This document shows positions 35,655-44,261 of a DNA stretch of 64,000 bases, piece after piece. The stretch covers positions 117,267 to 181,266 of the forward strand of contig JAKQKQ010000189.1 in assembly GCA_029560585.1 (NCBI GenBank), read 5' to 3'. Below the pieces are notes generated by a model, which did not search any database, had not been told where the DNA came from, and saw only the letters and a program-made list of their open reading frames with translations. The translations under genes and the position numbers were made by a program. Origin of the DNA: Verrucomicrobiota bacterium. GTDB taxonomy: Bacteria > Verrucomicrobiota > Verrucomicrobiia > JADLBR01. How positions within the stretch are numbered: position 1 is the first letter of the stretch; each line of letters opens with the position of its first letter.

Positions 35655-36112
35655 CGGACCCTCGTCGCCCGCATGCTCTTGATCTCCTGCTCGAACTCGC
35701 CGATGTCCTCAAACCGCCGGTACACCGATGCGAATCGAACGTACGCCACCTCGTCCAGTTCCCGCAGTTTGCGCATCACCGCCTCCCCGATCACCCGCGC
35801 CGGAATCTCGTTGTCGTACTCCCGCTCCAGCTCGTTGACGATCTCCAGCGCCGCGGCCTCGATCTGCTCCTTGCTCACCGGCCGTTTCTCGCAGGCGCGC
35901 ATCATCCCGTTGAGCAGCTTCTGCCGGTCAAACGGCTGGTAGCGGCCATCCGACTTGATGACCCGCACGTCCTGCGATTCGATGCCCTCGTACGTCGTAA
36001 ACCGAAACGAGCACGCCAAACACTCGCGACGCCGACGGATGCTGGCCCCATCCCGCGATAACCGGGAATCCACCACCTTGTCATCGAGGACGCCGCATTT
36101 TGGGCACTTCAT
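35651..36112 (-). CDS. nrdR: Transcriptional repressor NrdR
   Basis: A 153-residue repressor of ribonucleotide reductase genes. The zinc ribbon is MKCPKCGVLDDKVVDSR with the second pair in ECLACSFRFTTYE. The ATP-cone spans about 49-139 (FDRQKLLNGMMRACEKRPV, IGEAVMRKLRELDEVAYVRF). Length and sequence are typical. Two NrdR-box-like palindromes lie directly upstream of its start, suggesting autoregulation. The gene overlaps the next one by 4 bp. Confidence 0.97.
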   Translation of the reverse strand: MKCPKCGVLDDKVVDSRLSRDGASIRRRRECLACSFRFTTYEGIESQDVRVIKSDGRYQPFDRQKLLNGMMRACEKRPVSKEQIEAAALEIVNELEREYDNEIPARVIGEAVMRKLRELDEVAYVRFASVYRRFEDIGEFEQEIKSMRATRVR

Positions 36113-36119
36113 TCGTCAA

Positions 36120-36176
36120 ACACAACCAGTTGTGGTCGCGCCCTCATCCCTGTTGCTACACCACAATAGCTTGTGT
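36120..36176 (-). promoter_or_regulatory. Two NrdR-box-like palindromes
   Basis: ACACAACCAGTTGTGG (36120-36135) and CCACAATAGCTTGTGT (36161-36176) fit the NrdR-box consensus ACACWATATATWGTGT at about 11 and 13 of 16 positions. Each has clear inverted symmetry (CACAAC/GTTGTG and CACAA/TTGTG). Their centres are 41 bp apart, close to four helical turns; known paired boxes are usually about three turns apart. They start 8 bp upstream of the nrdR start codon and lie in the gap towards aat. Confidence 0.6.
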
Positions 36177-36231
36177 GTCAACCGCGATCTCGCCTTTGAC
36201 TCCCGGCTCTGGGGGGCCCACACTGCCTGCC

Positions 36232-36930
36232 GTGCCTATTCACGTTCTTGGCAAGAGCGTCGCTTTTCCGGATCCCGAGGAGGCAGAATCTGACGGTTTG
36301 CTGGCCGTGGGCGGCGACCTGTCCACATCGCGACTGCTGGAGGCCTATCGGCACGGGATCTTCCCGTGGCCCTGGGGCGAGGGCCAGCCGATGACATGGT
36401 ACTCACCCCCCCAGCGCTGCATCTTCGAGCCCGGCGGGGTGCGCGTTAATCGCAGCCTCCGCCGCACCCTCATGTCCAAACGATTCGAGTGCCGAATCGA
36501 TACCTGCTTCGCCGATGTGGTCCGCGGCTGCGCAAAGGCCGCTCGGCCAGGCCAATCGGGGACATGGATCACTGGCGCGGTCGCCCGCGCCTATGGCCGG
36601 CTCCACCGCCTTGGGCACGCCCATTCCGTCGAGGCCTGGCAAAACGATCACCTCGCCGGTGGCCTGTACGGCCTGGCCATCGGCGGCGCATTCTTCGCGG
36701 AGTCCATGTTCCATCGGGAACCCGATGCCTCCAAATTCGCCCTTCATTCCCTGTCGGAATTGCTGCTCGCCCAGGGTTTCACCCTCATCGACGCCCAGGT
36801 TGCTTCGCCACTGCTCATGGCCCTTGGCGCCATCTCGATCCCGCGGCCCGAATTCCTGCGCCGCCTCCGCGACGCCATCGCACTCCCGGTTCGTTTCGAA
36901 ACTCTCGCGAAATCCCGACCGGCCCCCTAG
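36232..36930 (+). CDS. aat: Leucyl/phenylalanyl-tRNA-protein transferase
   Basis: A 232-residue enzyme that attaches Leu or Phe to N-terminal Arg or Lys of proteins, marking them for ClpAP via the N-end rule. Family motifs are intact: FPDPEEAESDGLLAVGGDL, YRHGIFPWPWG, WYSPPQRCIF, GQSGTWITGAV, HSVEAWQNDHLAGGLYG and GGAFFAESMFHR. GTG at 36232 gives the normal N-terminus; the only upstream in-frame ATG (36100) would run through the NrdR-like boxes. The TAG stop codon is formed by the first bases of the repeat element at 36928. Confidence 0.95.
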   Translation: MPIHVLGKSVAFPDPEEAESDGLLAVGGDLSTSRLLEAYRHGIFPWPWGEGQPMTWYSPPQRCIFEPGGVRVNRSLRRTLMSKRFECRIDTCFADVVRGCAKAARPGQSGTWITGAVARAYGRLHRLGHAHSVEAWQNDHLAGGLYGLAIGGAFFAESMFHREPDASKFALHSLSELLLAQGFTLIDAQVASPLLMALGAISIPRPEFLRRLRDAIALPVRFETLAKSRPAP

Positions 36931-37136
36931 GAATCTGTCGGACTTAGGCCGACAGATTCCTCTGAAAAAACCGCCTGTTTATCTGAAGGTGAACGAGTTA
37001 GACAAGATGTTCGGTCCAGAACTCAGGGTGGTGAACGAGCGATTCCCTTGTTCCTCATGTATCGCAACCAGTTAAGTGCTAGACGGTTTTGCCTACTAGC
37101 AGCCTGTCGGACTTTCCTAAGTCCGACAGGCTGCTA
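36928..37136. repeat. 210-bp repeat element bounded by two hairpins, copy 2
   Basis: Inverted relative to the copy at 7181-7390. It starts with the hairpin TAGGAATCTGTCGG / CCGACAGATTCCT (36929-36961), continues with a diverged core bordered by AAAAAACCGCCTG and GACGGTTTTGCC, and ends with a near-perfect hairpin (37097-37136) of arms TAGCAGCCTGTCGGACTT and its complement. Length is 209 bp against 210 bp for copy 1. It supplies the aat stop codon and ends 11 bp before the xylanase start. Confidence 0.87.
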
Positions 37137-37147
37137 GCCTGCACGGC

Positions 37148-38209
37148 GTGAGAACGCCAGACCCGGTCACCCTGCTCGCGGCAGCATTAGCCCTGTCCGC
37201 ATCGCCATGCCTTGCCGCCGACCCAGACCCGCCGCTCCGCTCCCTGCCTGGTTCCCGACAACTGCTCATAGGTGCCGCGGCCATGAATAATTTCTGGGCC
37301 GCCCCCGACGCCGCCGAGTACACCCGCGCTCTATCGGGACATTTCAACGCCCTGACGCCAGAGAACCAGATGAAGCCCGACTCCCTTCAGCCACGGCGCG
37401 ATACGTTCCAATTCGGACCCGCCGACCGTTTCGTCGCATTCGCAAAAGAACACCGGATGGCCGTGCATGGCCACACCCTCGTCTGGCACCAGCAAAATCC
37501 CGACTGGCTCGAGGGCGCCTCGTGGACCCGCCCCGAACTCATCTCGGCCCTCAGCAACCACGTCACCACGATCGTCGCCCACTTCAAGGAAGACATCGCC
37601 CTCTGGGATGTCGTCAACGAGGCCATGGGCGACAACGGGAAATTCCGCGACTCCTTCTGGAAAAAGAGCCTGGGCGACGACAACCACGATGGCATCCCCG
37701 ATTACATCGATCTGGCGTTCCGGTTCGCCCGCCAGGCCGACCGGGATTGCATCCTCGTCTACAACGACTACGGCGCGGAGCATTCCGGCGCCAAGGCGGA
37801 TGCCATCCTCAAGATGACCCGCGAGCTCAAGCGCGGCGGCACCCCCATCGATGCCGTGGGTTTCCAATTCCACATCAAAGGCCTGAGGTTCGATTTCGAC
37901 GACTTCCGCAAAAACGCCCGGCGTTTCACCTCCGCCGGCTTGAAGGTGTTCATCACGGAGGCCGACTTCGCCATACCACCCCCCGTCACACCGGAAAAAT
38001 TGGCCGCCCAGTCCAAGCTCTGCGGCGAAATGGTGCGGGCCGCGCGTGCCATCAGCGGCTGCGCCGGGGTCTTCTGGTGGGGCGTCACCGACAGGCACAG
38101 CTGGCTCAACATGCCCGAATTCGTCAAGGGAGGTGCCGATGGTCTCTTGTTCGATCGCGAGTACACACCCAAACCCTGCTACCGCGCCGTCCAAGAGGCG
38201 CTCCGTTAG
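37148..38209 (+). CDS. Secreted endo-1,4-beta-xylanase, GH10
   Basis: A 353-residue glycoside hydrolase family 10 enzyme with a signal peptide (about 1-23). The acid/base glutamate lies in LWDVVNEAMGD and the nucleophile in KVFITEADF. Other family motifs are NALTPENQMKPDS, VHGHTLVWHQQNPDW and GVTDRHSWL. It cleaves internal xylan bonds. It is a single catalytic domain with no binding module. GTG start directly after the repeat element, with no strong ribosome site. Possible link to the XylR-type regulator at 33117, about 2.6 kb upstream. Confidence 0.95.
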   Translation: MRTPDPVTLLAAALALSASPCLAADPDPPLRSLPGSRQLLIGAAAMNNFWAAPDAAEYTRALSGHFNALTPENQMKPDSLQPRRDTFQFGPADRFVAFAKEHRMAVHGHTLVWHQQNPDWLEGASWTRPELISALSNHVTTIVAHFKEDIALWDVVNEAMGDNGKFRDSFWKKSLGDDNHDGIPDYIDLAFRFARQADRDCILVYNDYGAEHSGAKADAILKMTRELKRGGTPIDAVGFQFHIKGLRFDFDDFRKNARRFTSAGLKVFITEADFAIPPPVTPEKLAAQSKLCGEMVRAARAISGCAGVFWWGVTDRHSWLNMPEFVKGGADGLLFDREYTPKPCYRAVQEALR

Positions 38210-38213
38210 CCAG

Positions 38214-38329
38214 AATCTTCGGGCGCTGTTCGCGGGCGCGGCTCGTACCCCGACCCAGGATCCGGGCCGGGAGGGTTTTGGACTGCGGTGGCAGAGTCCG
38301 GCAACCGCCGGACGACGCCACCGCTTTGT
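38214..38329. repeat. Dispersed hairpin repeat, second copy
   Basis: Matches 1209-1321 over most of its length (CTTCGGGCGCTGTTCGCGGG, GAGGGTTTTGGACT). It contains nested hairpins: outer arms GCGGTGGC/GCCACCGC and inner arms GTCCGGC/GCCGGAC. It lies just after the xylanase gene. The remaining gap to 38485 is GC-rich and featureless. Confidence 0.75.
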
Positions 38330-38485
38330 CAGCGCGCGAAGCGCGGGCCGGGGCCATCGGCTTCGGCTCCGCCCCCAGAAGTTTCACCATGAATAATCCG
38401 GAGCGTGGACGGCTCTGGCTAGCGCCGCCCCGGCGCGCCGGGGGCGGCCCTGTCCGGCCGCGGAGAACCCGGGTCGGCGCGCCCC

Positions 38486-40087
38486 CTACCCTAGGTGCGC
38501 CATGCGCACGGACACGACATCTGATTCCTTGCGGATTTCGCCCAGTGCCCCCTCGGGTGGCGCGCTATCGAGCTGTAGCACCGTCAGCGCCGTCCCCCCT
38601 CGCTCCGAGCGGCACAGCGACATGTTCGCAATGTTCACATGGTGGCGACCCAGGATCGTGCCGATCCAACCAACGATCCCGGGACGGTCGCGGTTCTCGA
38701 CGAAAAACAGCACGCCCTCCGTGTTCGCCTCCACCGAAAGCCCGTTGAACCGGACGAGCCGCGGATGCGACGCAAAAAACGTGCCCGCCACCGATACCTC
38801 TTCCCCCCCGGCGGTCGCCACGACCTCGACCAGTTCCGAGAAGGCGCAGTGCTCGCGGATCTTTGTCTCCCGAAACTCCAGGCCCAGGGTCTGCGCAAAC
38901 CGGATGACGTTGATCTGGTTGACCTCGCCACCCGCCGCGTCCTTCAAAAACCCCTGGAGGATCGCCCGAGTGACCGGCGCCGTCGAGTGCTCCGTGATCG
39001 GGCCGTAGTAGCGGATGGTCAGGTGCTCGGCGCGCTTCGGGCCGACTTGCGCCAAGAGGCGCCCCAGCTTCTGCCCCAGATCGAGGTACGGTCGAAGAAT
39101 GCCCATCGTCTTGGCATCCACGCTCGGCAGATTGACCGAGTTCCTCACGACCCCGTTGAGCAGATAGTCCTCCATCTGCTCGCACACCTCCACCCCAACA
39201 CTCTCCTGCGCCTCCTGCGTCGATGCCCCGAGATGCGGGGTCAGCACGAGGTTCGGCAGCGCGCGCAAAGGCCAGTCGGCCGGCGGCGGCTCCTTCTCGT
39301 AAACATCGAGGGCCGCGGCCGCCACTTGCCCGCTCTTGAGCGCCTCGGCCAAGTCGGCCTCCTTGACCAGCCCGCCGCGCGCGCAGTTGATGATCCTCAC
39401 CCCTTTCTTGCACTTCGCGAGCGTCTTGCCGTTCAGTATGCCCCGCGTCTCGTCCGTCAGCGGCGAATGCAATGTGATGAAATCCGCGTCGGGCAGCAGG
39501 TCCTCCAACTTCTCGGCGATCTCCACCTGGAGCGTGCGCGCGCGGCTCAGCGACAGAAAAGGATCATAGACCCGGACCCGCATCCCCAGGGCGATCGCCC
39601 GCCGCGCGACCTCGCCTCCGATGCGGCCCATGCCGATGATGCCGAGCGTCTTGCCATAGAGCTCCACGCCCTCGAAATGCTTCCTGTCCCACTTCCCCGC
39701 GCGGATGCTCGCGTCGGCCTGCGGGATGTTCCTCGCCATCGCGAACATCAGCGACAGGGCGTGCTCCGCAGTCGAAATCGTGTTCCCCCCGGGCGTGTTC
39801 ATCACCAGGATGCCCCTCGCGGTGGCCGCCTCGACATCCACGTTGTCCACGCCGACGCCCGCCCGTCCCACCGCCTTGAGCCGCGGGGCCTTCGACAAAT
39901 AGTCCGCCGTCACCTTCGTCGCACTCCGGACCAGCAGGCCATCCATCCGGGCCAAGACCGCCGCCTTCTCGGCATCCGTCTTCAGATCAGCCGCCCGGAC
40001 GACCTCGATCGATCCCCCGCGACCCAGCATCTCAAGACCCTTCTCCGATATCGATTCCGCCGCAAAAACACAGAAGCTCGCACCCAT
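38486..40087 (-). CDS. serA: D-3-phosphoglycerate dehydrogenase
   Basis: A 533-residue enzyme that oxidises 3-phosphoglycerate, the first step of serine synthesis. The long type is present: substrate and NAD domains (TLGIIGMGRIGGEVARRA, INCARGGLVKEADL, LTPHLGASTQEAQESVG with the catalytic His), an intervening domain (about 320-450) and a C-terminal ACT domain (ENRDRPGIVGWIGTILGRHH) that usually mediates serine feedback. Length fits the type I family. It follows aroK on the same strand by 48 bp, so the two amino-acid synthesis genes may be cotranscribed. Confidence 0.96.
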   Translation of the reverse strand: MGASFCVFAAESISEKGLEMLGRGGSIEVVRAADLKTDAEKAAVLARMDGLLVRSATKVTADYLSKAPRLKAVGRAGVGVDNVDVEAATARGILVMNTPGGNTISTAEHALSLMFAMARNIPQADASIRAGKWDRKHFEGVELYGKTLGIIGMGRIGGEVARRAIALGMRVRVYDPFLSLSRARTLQVEIAEKLEDLLPDADFITLHSPLTDETRGILNGKTLAKCKKGVRIINCARGGLVKEADLAEALKSGQVAAAALDVYEKEPPPADWPLRALPNLVLTPHLGASTQEAQESVGVEVCEQMEDYLLNGVVRNSVNLPSVDAKTMGILRPYLDLGQKLGRLLAQVGPKRAEHLTIRYYGPITEHSTAPVTRAILQGFLKDAAGGEVNQINVIRFAQTLGLEFRETKIREHCAFSELVEVVATAGGEEVSVAGTFFASHPRLVRFNGLSVEANTEGVLFFVENRDRPGIVGWIGTILGRHHVNIANMSLCRSERGGTALTVLQLDSAPPEGALGEIRKESDVVSVRMAHLG

Positions 40088-40135
40088 AGGGCCTCAGAAC
40101 TTACGCCCCCGCCCACCGCCGGGGAAGATGAAACT

Positions 40136-40681
40136 TCAGCCCCCCGGATTGAGCAACTCGAGGATACGGGCGACGGTCTGATCCAGGGAAAGTGCGTCCG
40201 CGTCGATGACGTGATCGGCCTCGAGGTAGGTTGCCTCGCGCTGGGCCAAAAGCTCGCGGATCCGAAGCAGCGGATCCGCGTCAAAGAGCAGTGGCCTCTT
40301 GTGCGCGTGCCTGACCCGCGCCGCGAGCCGCTCGGGCGACGCCCTGAGATAGATCACGACCCCGCCATCCGACTTGAGGGTCGCCCGATTCACGGGGTCG
40401 GCGAACGCGCCACCACCGGTGGCGATGACACAGGGCCTGTCGCGCACCGCCCGGGCGATCGTCTCCCTCTCCACCTCGCGAAAATGTCCCTCTCCCCATT
40501 CCTCGAATATCTTCGCGATGCTCCGCCCCATCTCATATTCGATGGTCGCGTCGATGTCGTTCAGCCGGACGCCCAGCCAGTCTGCCAGGCGTCGCCCGAC
40601 CGCGCTCTTGCCAGAACCCATCATCCCGATCAGCACCACATTGGGCCGACCCCCGGCGCCCTTCTCGCCGCCCTCGCTCAC
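40136..40681 (-). CDS. aroK: Shikimate kinase
   Basis: A 181-residue kinase of the aromatic amino acid pathway. Walker A is IGMMGSGKSAVGRRL, the shikimate-binding Asp is in NDIDATIEYEMG, the glycine-rich GGGAF follows, and the LID arginine is in HKRPLL. Length is typical. The GTG start overlaps the stop codon of the upstream repeat protein gene (GTGA), so it is translationally coupled to a protein with no evident metabolic role. The frame is open further upstream only as a shadow. Confidence 0.95.
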   Translation of the reverse strand: MSEGGEKGAGGRPNVVLIGMMGSGKSAVGRRLADWLGVRLNDIDATIEYEMGRSIAKIFEEWGEGHFREVERETIARAVRDRPCVIATGGGAFADPVNRATLKSDGGVVIYLRASPERLAARVRHAHKRPLLFDADPLLRIRELLAQREATYLEADHVIDADALSLDQTVARILELLNPGG

Positions 40682-43401
40682 TCGCGGGACCCCACCTTGT
40701 CCGCCCAAAACTTGCCGATCGGCCCCAGGGCGGACCGCATCGAGGCCAACGACCTGGAGGCAGCGCGCCCCCCGCGCGAAAGGGCCTCGACCGCCGCGCG
40801 GCGCACGTTCCAGTCCGGATCGTCCAACATCGGAATGACCCTGCGGAAATCCGCGCCGGGCACACGCCCGAGGATTCGCACGGCGAGCGCGCGCTCCAAT
40901 CCCCGATCGCTCCCGAGGAAAGGCGCGACGCGGTCTTCGAAGCCGGCGCCGCCCAAGCGCGACAGGGCAAGGAGCGATGCGGGCGCGGATCTCTCCTCTC
41001 GCAGGCACGCCGCCGCAATCTGGGCATCGGCCGATGCCCCATAGCGCCCAAGCCAGTAGATGCAGAGATTCCTCACGTCCGGCCACGGGCTCCGGGCCAG
41101 GCTCCGCAGGACCGGAAGACACTCCCGCCCATGTTTCTCCAGCAAATTGTCGACCAGCACCCGGCTGCCCGCATCCCGGCGCAAAACCCACGGCACCACC
41201 GACGCGTACTTCGACGCCGGTATGGCCTCCAACCTGTGCATGGCCTCGCGGCTGTCGCGCAGTTTCCATGGCGCGTCGCCGACCCGACCGGCGCGCAGCA
41301 TGAGCTCCTCCACCTCCGCGCCCCCTCCCATCGCAATGATCCGCTGCCTGTCGACCGGGGGATCTGCCGGTTCCGTCGACTCGATGCTGCCAAAACGCAG
41401 ATTCGCTATCGACACCGGCGGCCCCGGGATCCGGGCGCGCCCCCTGTCCTTGGTCCCCACCGAGGCGGGATCGAAGCGGCCTGGAGAGGGACGCCACGAC
41501 CGAGCCCGGCTGTCCGCCCATGGCCTCCTCCATTCGCGCAACTGCGCGACGGATGCCGCGTCCGCCGCCACCCCGATGTCATTCCGCGTGCGATAATGGC
41601 CCTCTGCCAGCCCCGTGCTGTAGGAGTCGCCCCCGCCAAGATCCGCGAGTATCCCCACGCTTCCCGCGCCCCGCCGATCCGTAAATTCGCCGTCGCCTTG
41701 GCCCTGCCCCGTCTCCCCCAGCCGATACCGGTCGCCGCCCGCCTCATCCAGAAGAATGCCCACCGCATTGTTGATCGCGCAGCCCTGCGATCCGCTGTCC
41801 GCCGAATAGCTGTCGTCCCCAGAACCATCCCAGATCAACCCGACCGCAAAATCGTGGCTCCCGCCCTGCGACAGCCCGCCGCGGTTGACGTACTTATCGT
41901 TTCCGCCCCTGTCCCTGAGAAGGCCGGCGCTCAGGTGGATGCCGCTGCCCTGAGAATACTGGTGGGCCAAATACTCGTCGTTTCCGCCCCCATCGATAAG
42001 GGCGCCACAAGCGTACCAGTACCCGCAACCCTGCCCGTAGACCTCGCATTCATACCTGTCGTCGCCGCCCCCATCCATGAGGACGCCAAGCCCACCTGGC
42101 GCAAAGGGCCGATAGCCGATGCTGAACCCCTGGCTCAAGGATTGGGTCTTGTCGGGAAACCGACCCAGATCCGGGTATTTCCCCCCAGCCTTGTACCTGT
42201 CCGACCCCGCCCGATCCAGCAACAGGCCACACCCGTTGACTCCGGCAAATCCCTGGCCCTGCAACGCCGCCTCGTAGGTGTCCACCCCTGACTCGTCCAC
42301 CACCATGCCCCATCCGAAGATGCCCGCGCCTTGCGTTATCGTGTCGCCCGCGTAGCGATCGGCCCCGGCCCTGTCCACAAGCGCGCCCGCGCCGAAGATC
42401 CCAGATCCCAGCGAACCATCGCCCCCCGTATAGTTGTCGTCACCCCGCTCGTCCCAGATGACCCCCACACCCCACAGCCCGAGCGCCCCATTCCTGTATC
42501 GGTCATCGCCCCCCAGATCAATCGCCACGCTCAAAGGCCGCCCCAGCAAACCGTCGGACTCTCCCGCCCCCTCGTACACGTCGTCACCGCCCAGATCGAT
42601 TATAAGCGCCCGTCCCGACGGATGGCGGTCCGGACCCCGGCCCCCAATGCGGATCACGCCCAGCGGCGTCTCCAAATCAAACGCGGCAAAATCGCCCCCC
42701 GTCTCCCTGAACGACCCAACAAAACGCCACACGGCCGAAAGGACACCCTCAAGTTCCGCCCGCCACTCGCCCAAGGTTACGCCGCGGCTCGCCTCGAGCT
42801 GGGCAGAGATCCACTCCGCCGGTCCCACGTCGAGGTTGCCGGCCCGCGCGATGAGATCCCGGAGGGGCCCTGCCCCACCCGTGAATCCCGCCCAGCGCGC
42901 AAACGACGCCGGCTTCCGCTCCAACAGGAAATTCTCCACCGCCAGCACCCGCGTGCCCTCAAGCCGCTCCCTGGCGCCCACGCGCCGAACCATCGATTCC
43001 ACGCGCCCCCTGCGCCACAAAAGCTCGTCCAGCAAGCCCTGCACCGCCGGCCGCATTCCCGCCGGCACCCGGCCCCAATCCCTCACGGCGCATCGCGTGC
43101 GACCTGCCCCCGCACGTCCCCACGGCGGCCGCGCAAATTCGGCCTCCAGCAACTCCGCAAATCCAAATAACCCCAGTGGCGATGACATCAGCCCACGCAC
43201 CATCGGGGACAGATTCTCGTCGCGAACAACGTCCTTCTTGAACCCGAGGTCCGCCTCGGTCAACCCCGCCACCGACATCGCATCCCGCACGACCTGCGAC
43301 GCCCCGCCCGCATCCAGCGCCCGCCCGGCGCCCGGAAACGAGGGCACCGCGAGGCCAATCAGCCCCGCCAAGCACGTCGCCCTTGTCCTAAGTCGTGACA
43401 T
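40678..43401 (-). CDS. Exported Gly/Asp-repeat protein with HEAT-like tail
   Basis: A 907-residue exported protein with a signal peptide (about 1-28). Residues about 30-260 are a helical region of unknown family. Residues about 262-595 hold twelve repeats of the form xxDxxGxDxY, for example IDLGGDDVY, IWDERGDDNY, LMDGGGDDRY, LLDEAGGDRY, most separated by a QGxG segment, at 20-40 residue spacing. The regular Asp/Gly pattern suggests a beta-solenoid with possible calcium sites, unlike classic RTX nonapeptides. Residues about 690-900 are HEAT-like (VRNLCIYWLGRYGA, WNVRRAAVEALSRGG). No enzymatic motif seen. It is translationally coupled to aroK. I do not recognise the family. Confidence 0.75.
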   Translation of the reverse strand: MSRLRTRATCLAGLIGLAVPSFPGAGRALDAGGASQVVRDAMSVAGLTEADLGFKKDVVRDENLSPMVRGLMSSPLGLFGFAELLEAEFARPPWGRAGAGRTRCAVRDWGRVPAGMRPAVQGLLDELLWRRGRVESMVRRVGARERLEGTRVLAVENFLLERKPASFARWAGFTGGAGPLRDLIARAGNLDVGPAEWISAQLEASRGVTLGEWRAELEGVLSAVWRFVGSFRETGGDFAAFDLETPLGVIRIGGRGPDRHPSGRALIIDLGGDDVYEGAGESDGLLGRPLSVAIDLGGDDRYRNGALGLWGVGVIWDERGDDNYTGGDGSLGSGIFGAGALVDRAGADRYAGDTITQGAGIFGWGMVVDESGVDTYEAALQGQGFAGVNGCGLLLDRAGSDRYKAGGKYPDLGRFPDKTQSLSQGFSIGYRPFAPGGLGVLMDGGGDDRYECEVYGQGCGYWYACGALIDGGGNDEYLAHQYSQGSGIHLSAGLLRDRGGNDKYVNRGGLSQGGSHDFAVGLIWDGSGDDSYSADSGSQGCAINNAVGILLDEAGGDRYRLGETGQGQGDGEFTDRRGAGSVGILADLGGGDSYSTGLAEGHYRTRNDIGVAADAASVAQLREWRRPWADSRARSWRPSPGRFDPASVGTKDRGRARIPGPPVSIANLRFGSIESTEPADPPVDRQRIIAMGGGAEVEELMLRAGRVGDAPWKLRDSREAMHRLEAIPASKYASVVPWVLRRDAGSRVLVDNLLEKHGRECLPVLRSLARSPWPDVRNLCIYWLGRYGASADAQIAAACLREERSAPASLLALSRLGGAGFEDRVAPFLGSDRGLERALAVRILGRVPGADFRRVIPMLDDPDWNVRRAAVEALSRGGRAASRSLASMRSALGPIGKFWADKVGSRE

Positions 43402-43584
43402 CTCAGATATTGCCGTCGCCCTGGCGTCTCCGGCGCCACCCACTTTACCGGAACCGGACAACCCGCGATCGGCAGATGCGCCAGACCCAAAGTCGCCCTC
43501 CAACAACCCATTTAGGCCAAACGGCCGCAAGATCAATCGCGCTTGCGAATTGACGCCCGCCACACGTCGCCCAATATTCCCGAC

Positions 43585-44235
43585 ATGATCTGGGCCCAAG
43601 CACCCGCCACAGCCGCCACCGCTGCACTCGCCTTAGCCATCGCACTGGCCGGGTGCAGCCGACTCGACCCGCTCAAAGAGTCGGTCTCCGAGAACCACGC
43701 GGCCAACCCAAGCGCGCCCGCCGCCGCGCCCGAATCCGACACGGCCCACAACGGTGGCTATCGCTCCCCTCTCGATCCGCCCGATACGCCGGATAATCTG
43801 AGGGATCGCGCCAGCCAGGGCGATCCGATCGGCCAATACTGGATGGGCTACCTCCACGAGTACGGTACCCGCGGCATCACCAAGGACCTCAAGGCCGCCC
43901 TCAATTTCTACAAGCTCGCGGCCGACCAGGGCCACGAGCAGGCCGTCATCGCGGCCGAGCGCGTCGAAGGAAAACTGAAAGATCCCAAGAGTGAGGCCGA
44001 AGACGCCATGGACCACCAGAAGGCAGAGGACGTGGCCGCGTACGTCCAGCGGATCAAGAAATCCGCCGACGCCGGCCGCCCCGAATCACAGTATCTCCTC
44101 GGCGTTTACCACGAGCATGGCCGATATGGGGTCGAAGCGAATATCAGCCTCGCGAAGGAATACTACCAGAAGGCCGCCGAACAGGGGAACGAGAAGGCCA
44201 TGGTCGCACTCGAGCGGCTCTCCCAGCAGCAGTGA
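43585..44235 (+). CDS. Sel1-repeat lipoprotein
   Basis: A 216-residue lipoprotein. The signal ends in a lipobox (LAIALAGC), so Cys at about residue 23 is lipidated. Sel1-like repeats follow: DPIGQYWMGYLHEYGTRGI, LNFYKLAADQGHEQAVIA, ESQYLLGVYHEHGRYGV and AKEYYQKAAEQGNEKAM. Sel1 proteins are helical scaffolds for protein contacts. It precedes uppP by 26 bp and may share its transcript. It is divergent from the Gly/Asp-repeat gene. Confidence 0.85.
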   Translation: MIWAQAPATAATAALALAIALAGCSRLDPLKESVSENHAANPSAPAAAPESDTAHNGGYRSPLDPPDTPDNLRDRASQGDPIGQYWMGYLHEYGTRGITKDLKAALNFYKLAADQGHEQAVIAAERVEGKLKDPKSEAEDAMDHQKAEDVAAYVQRIKKSADAGRPESQYLLGVYHEHGRYGVEANISLAKEYYQKAAEQGNEKAMVALERLSQQQ

Positions 44236-44261
44236 TCTAGGTTTCGAAGGAGATACCACCC

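Noticed and set aside
38639..41044. 801-residue open frame on the plus strand
   Set aside because: It runs antisense through serA and aroK and has the His/Arg/Pro-rich composition of shadow frames.
40682..41533. N-terminal extension of the shikimate kinase frame
   Set aside because: It lies entirely within the Gly/Asp-repeat gene in another frame and has Arg/Gly-rich shadow composition; the kinase begins at the GTG at 40681.
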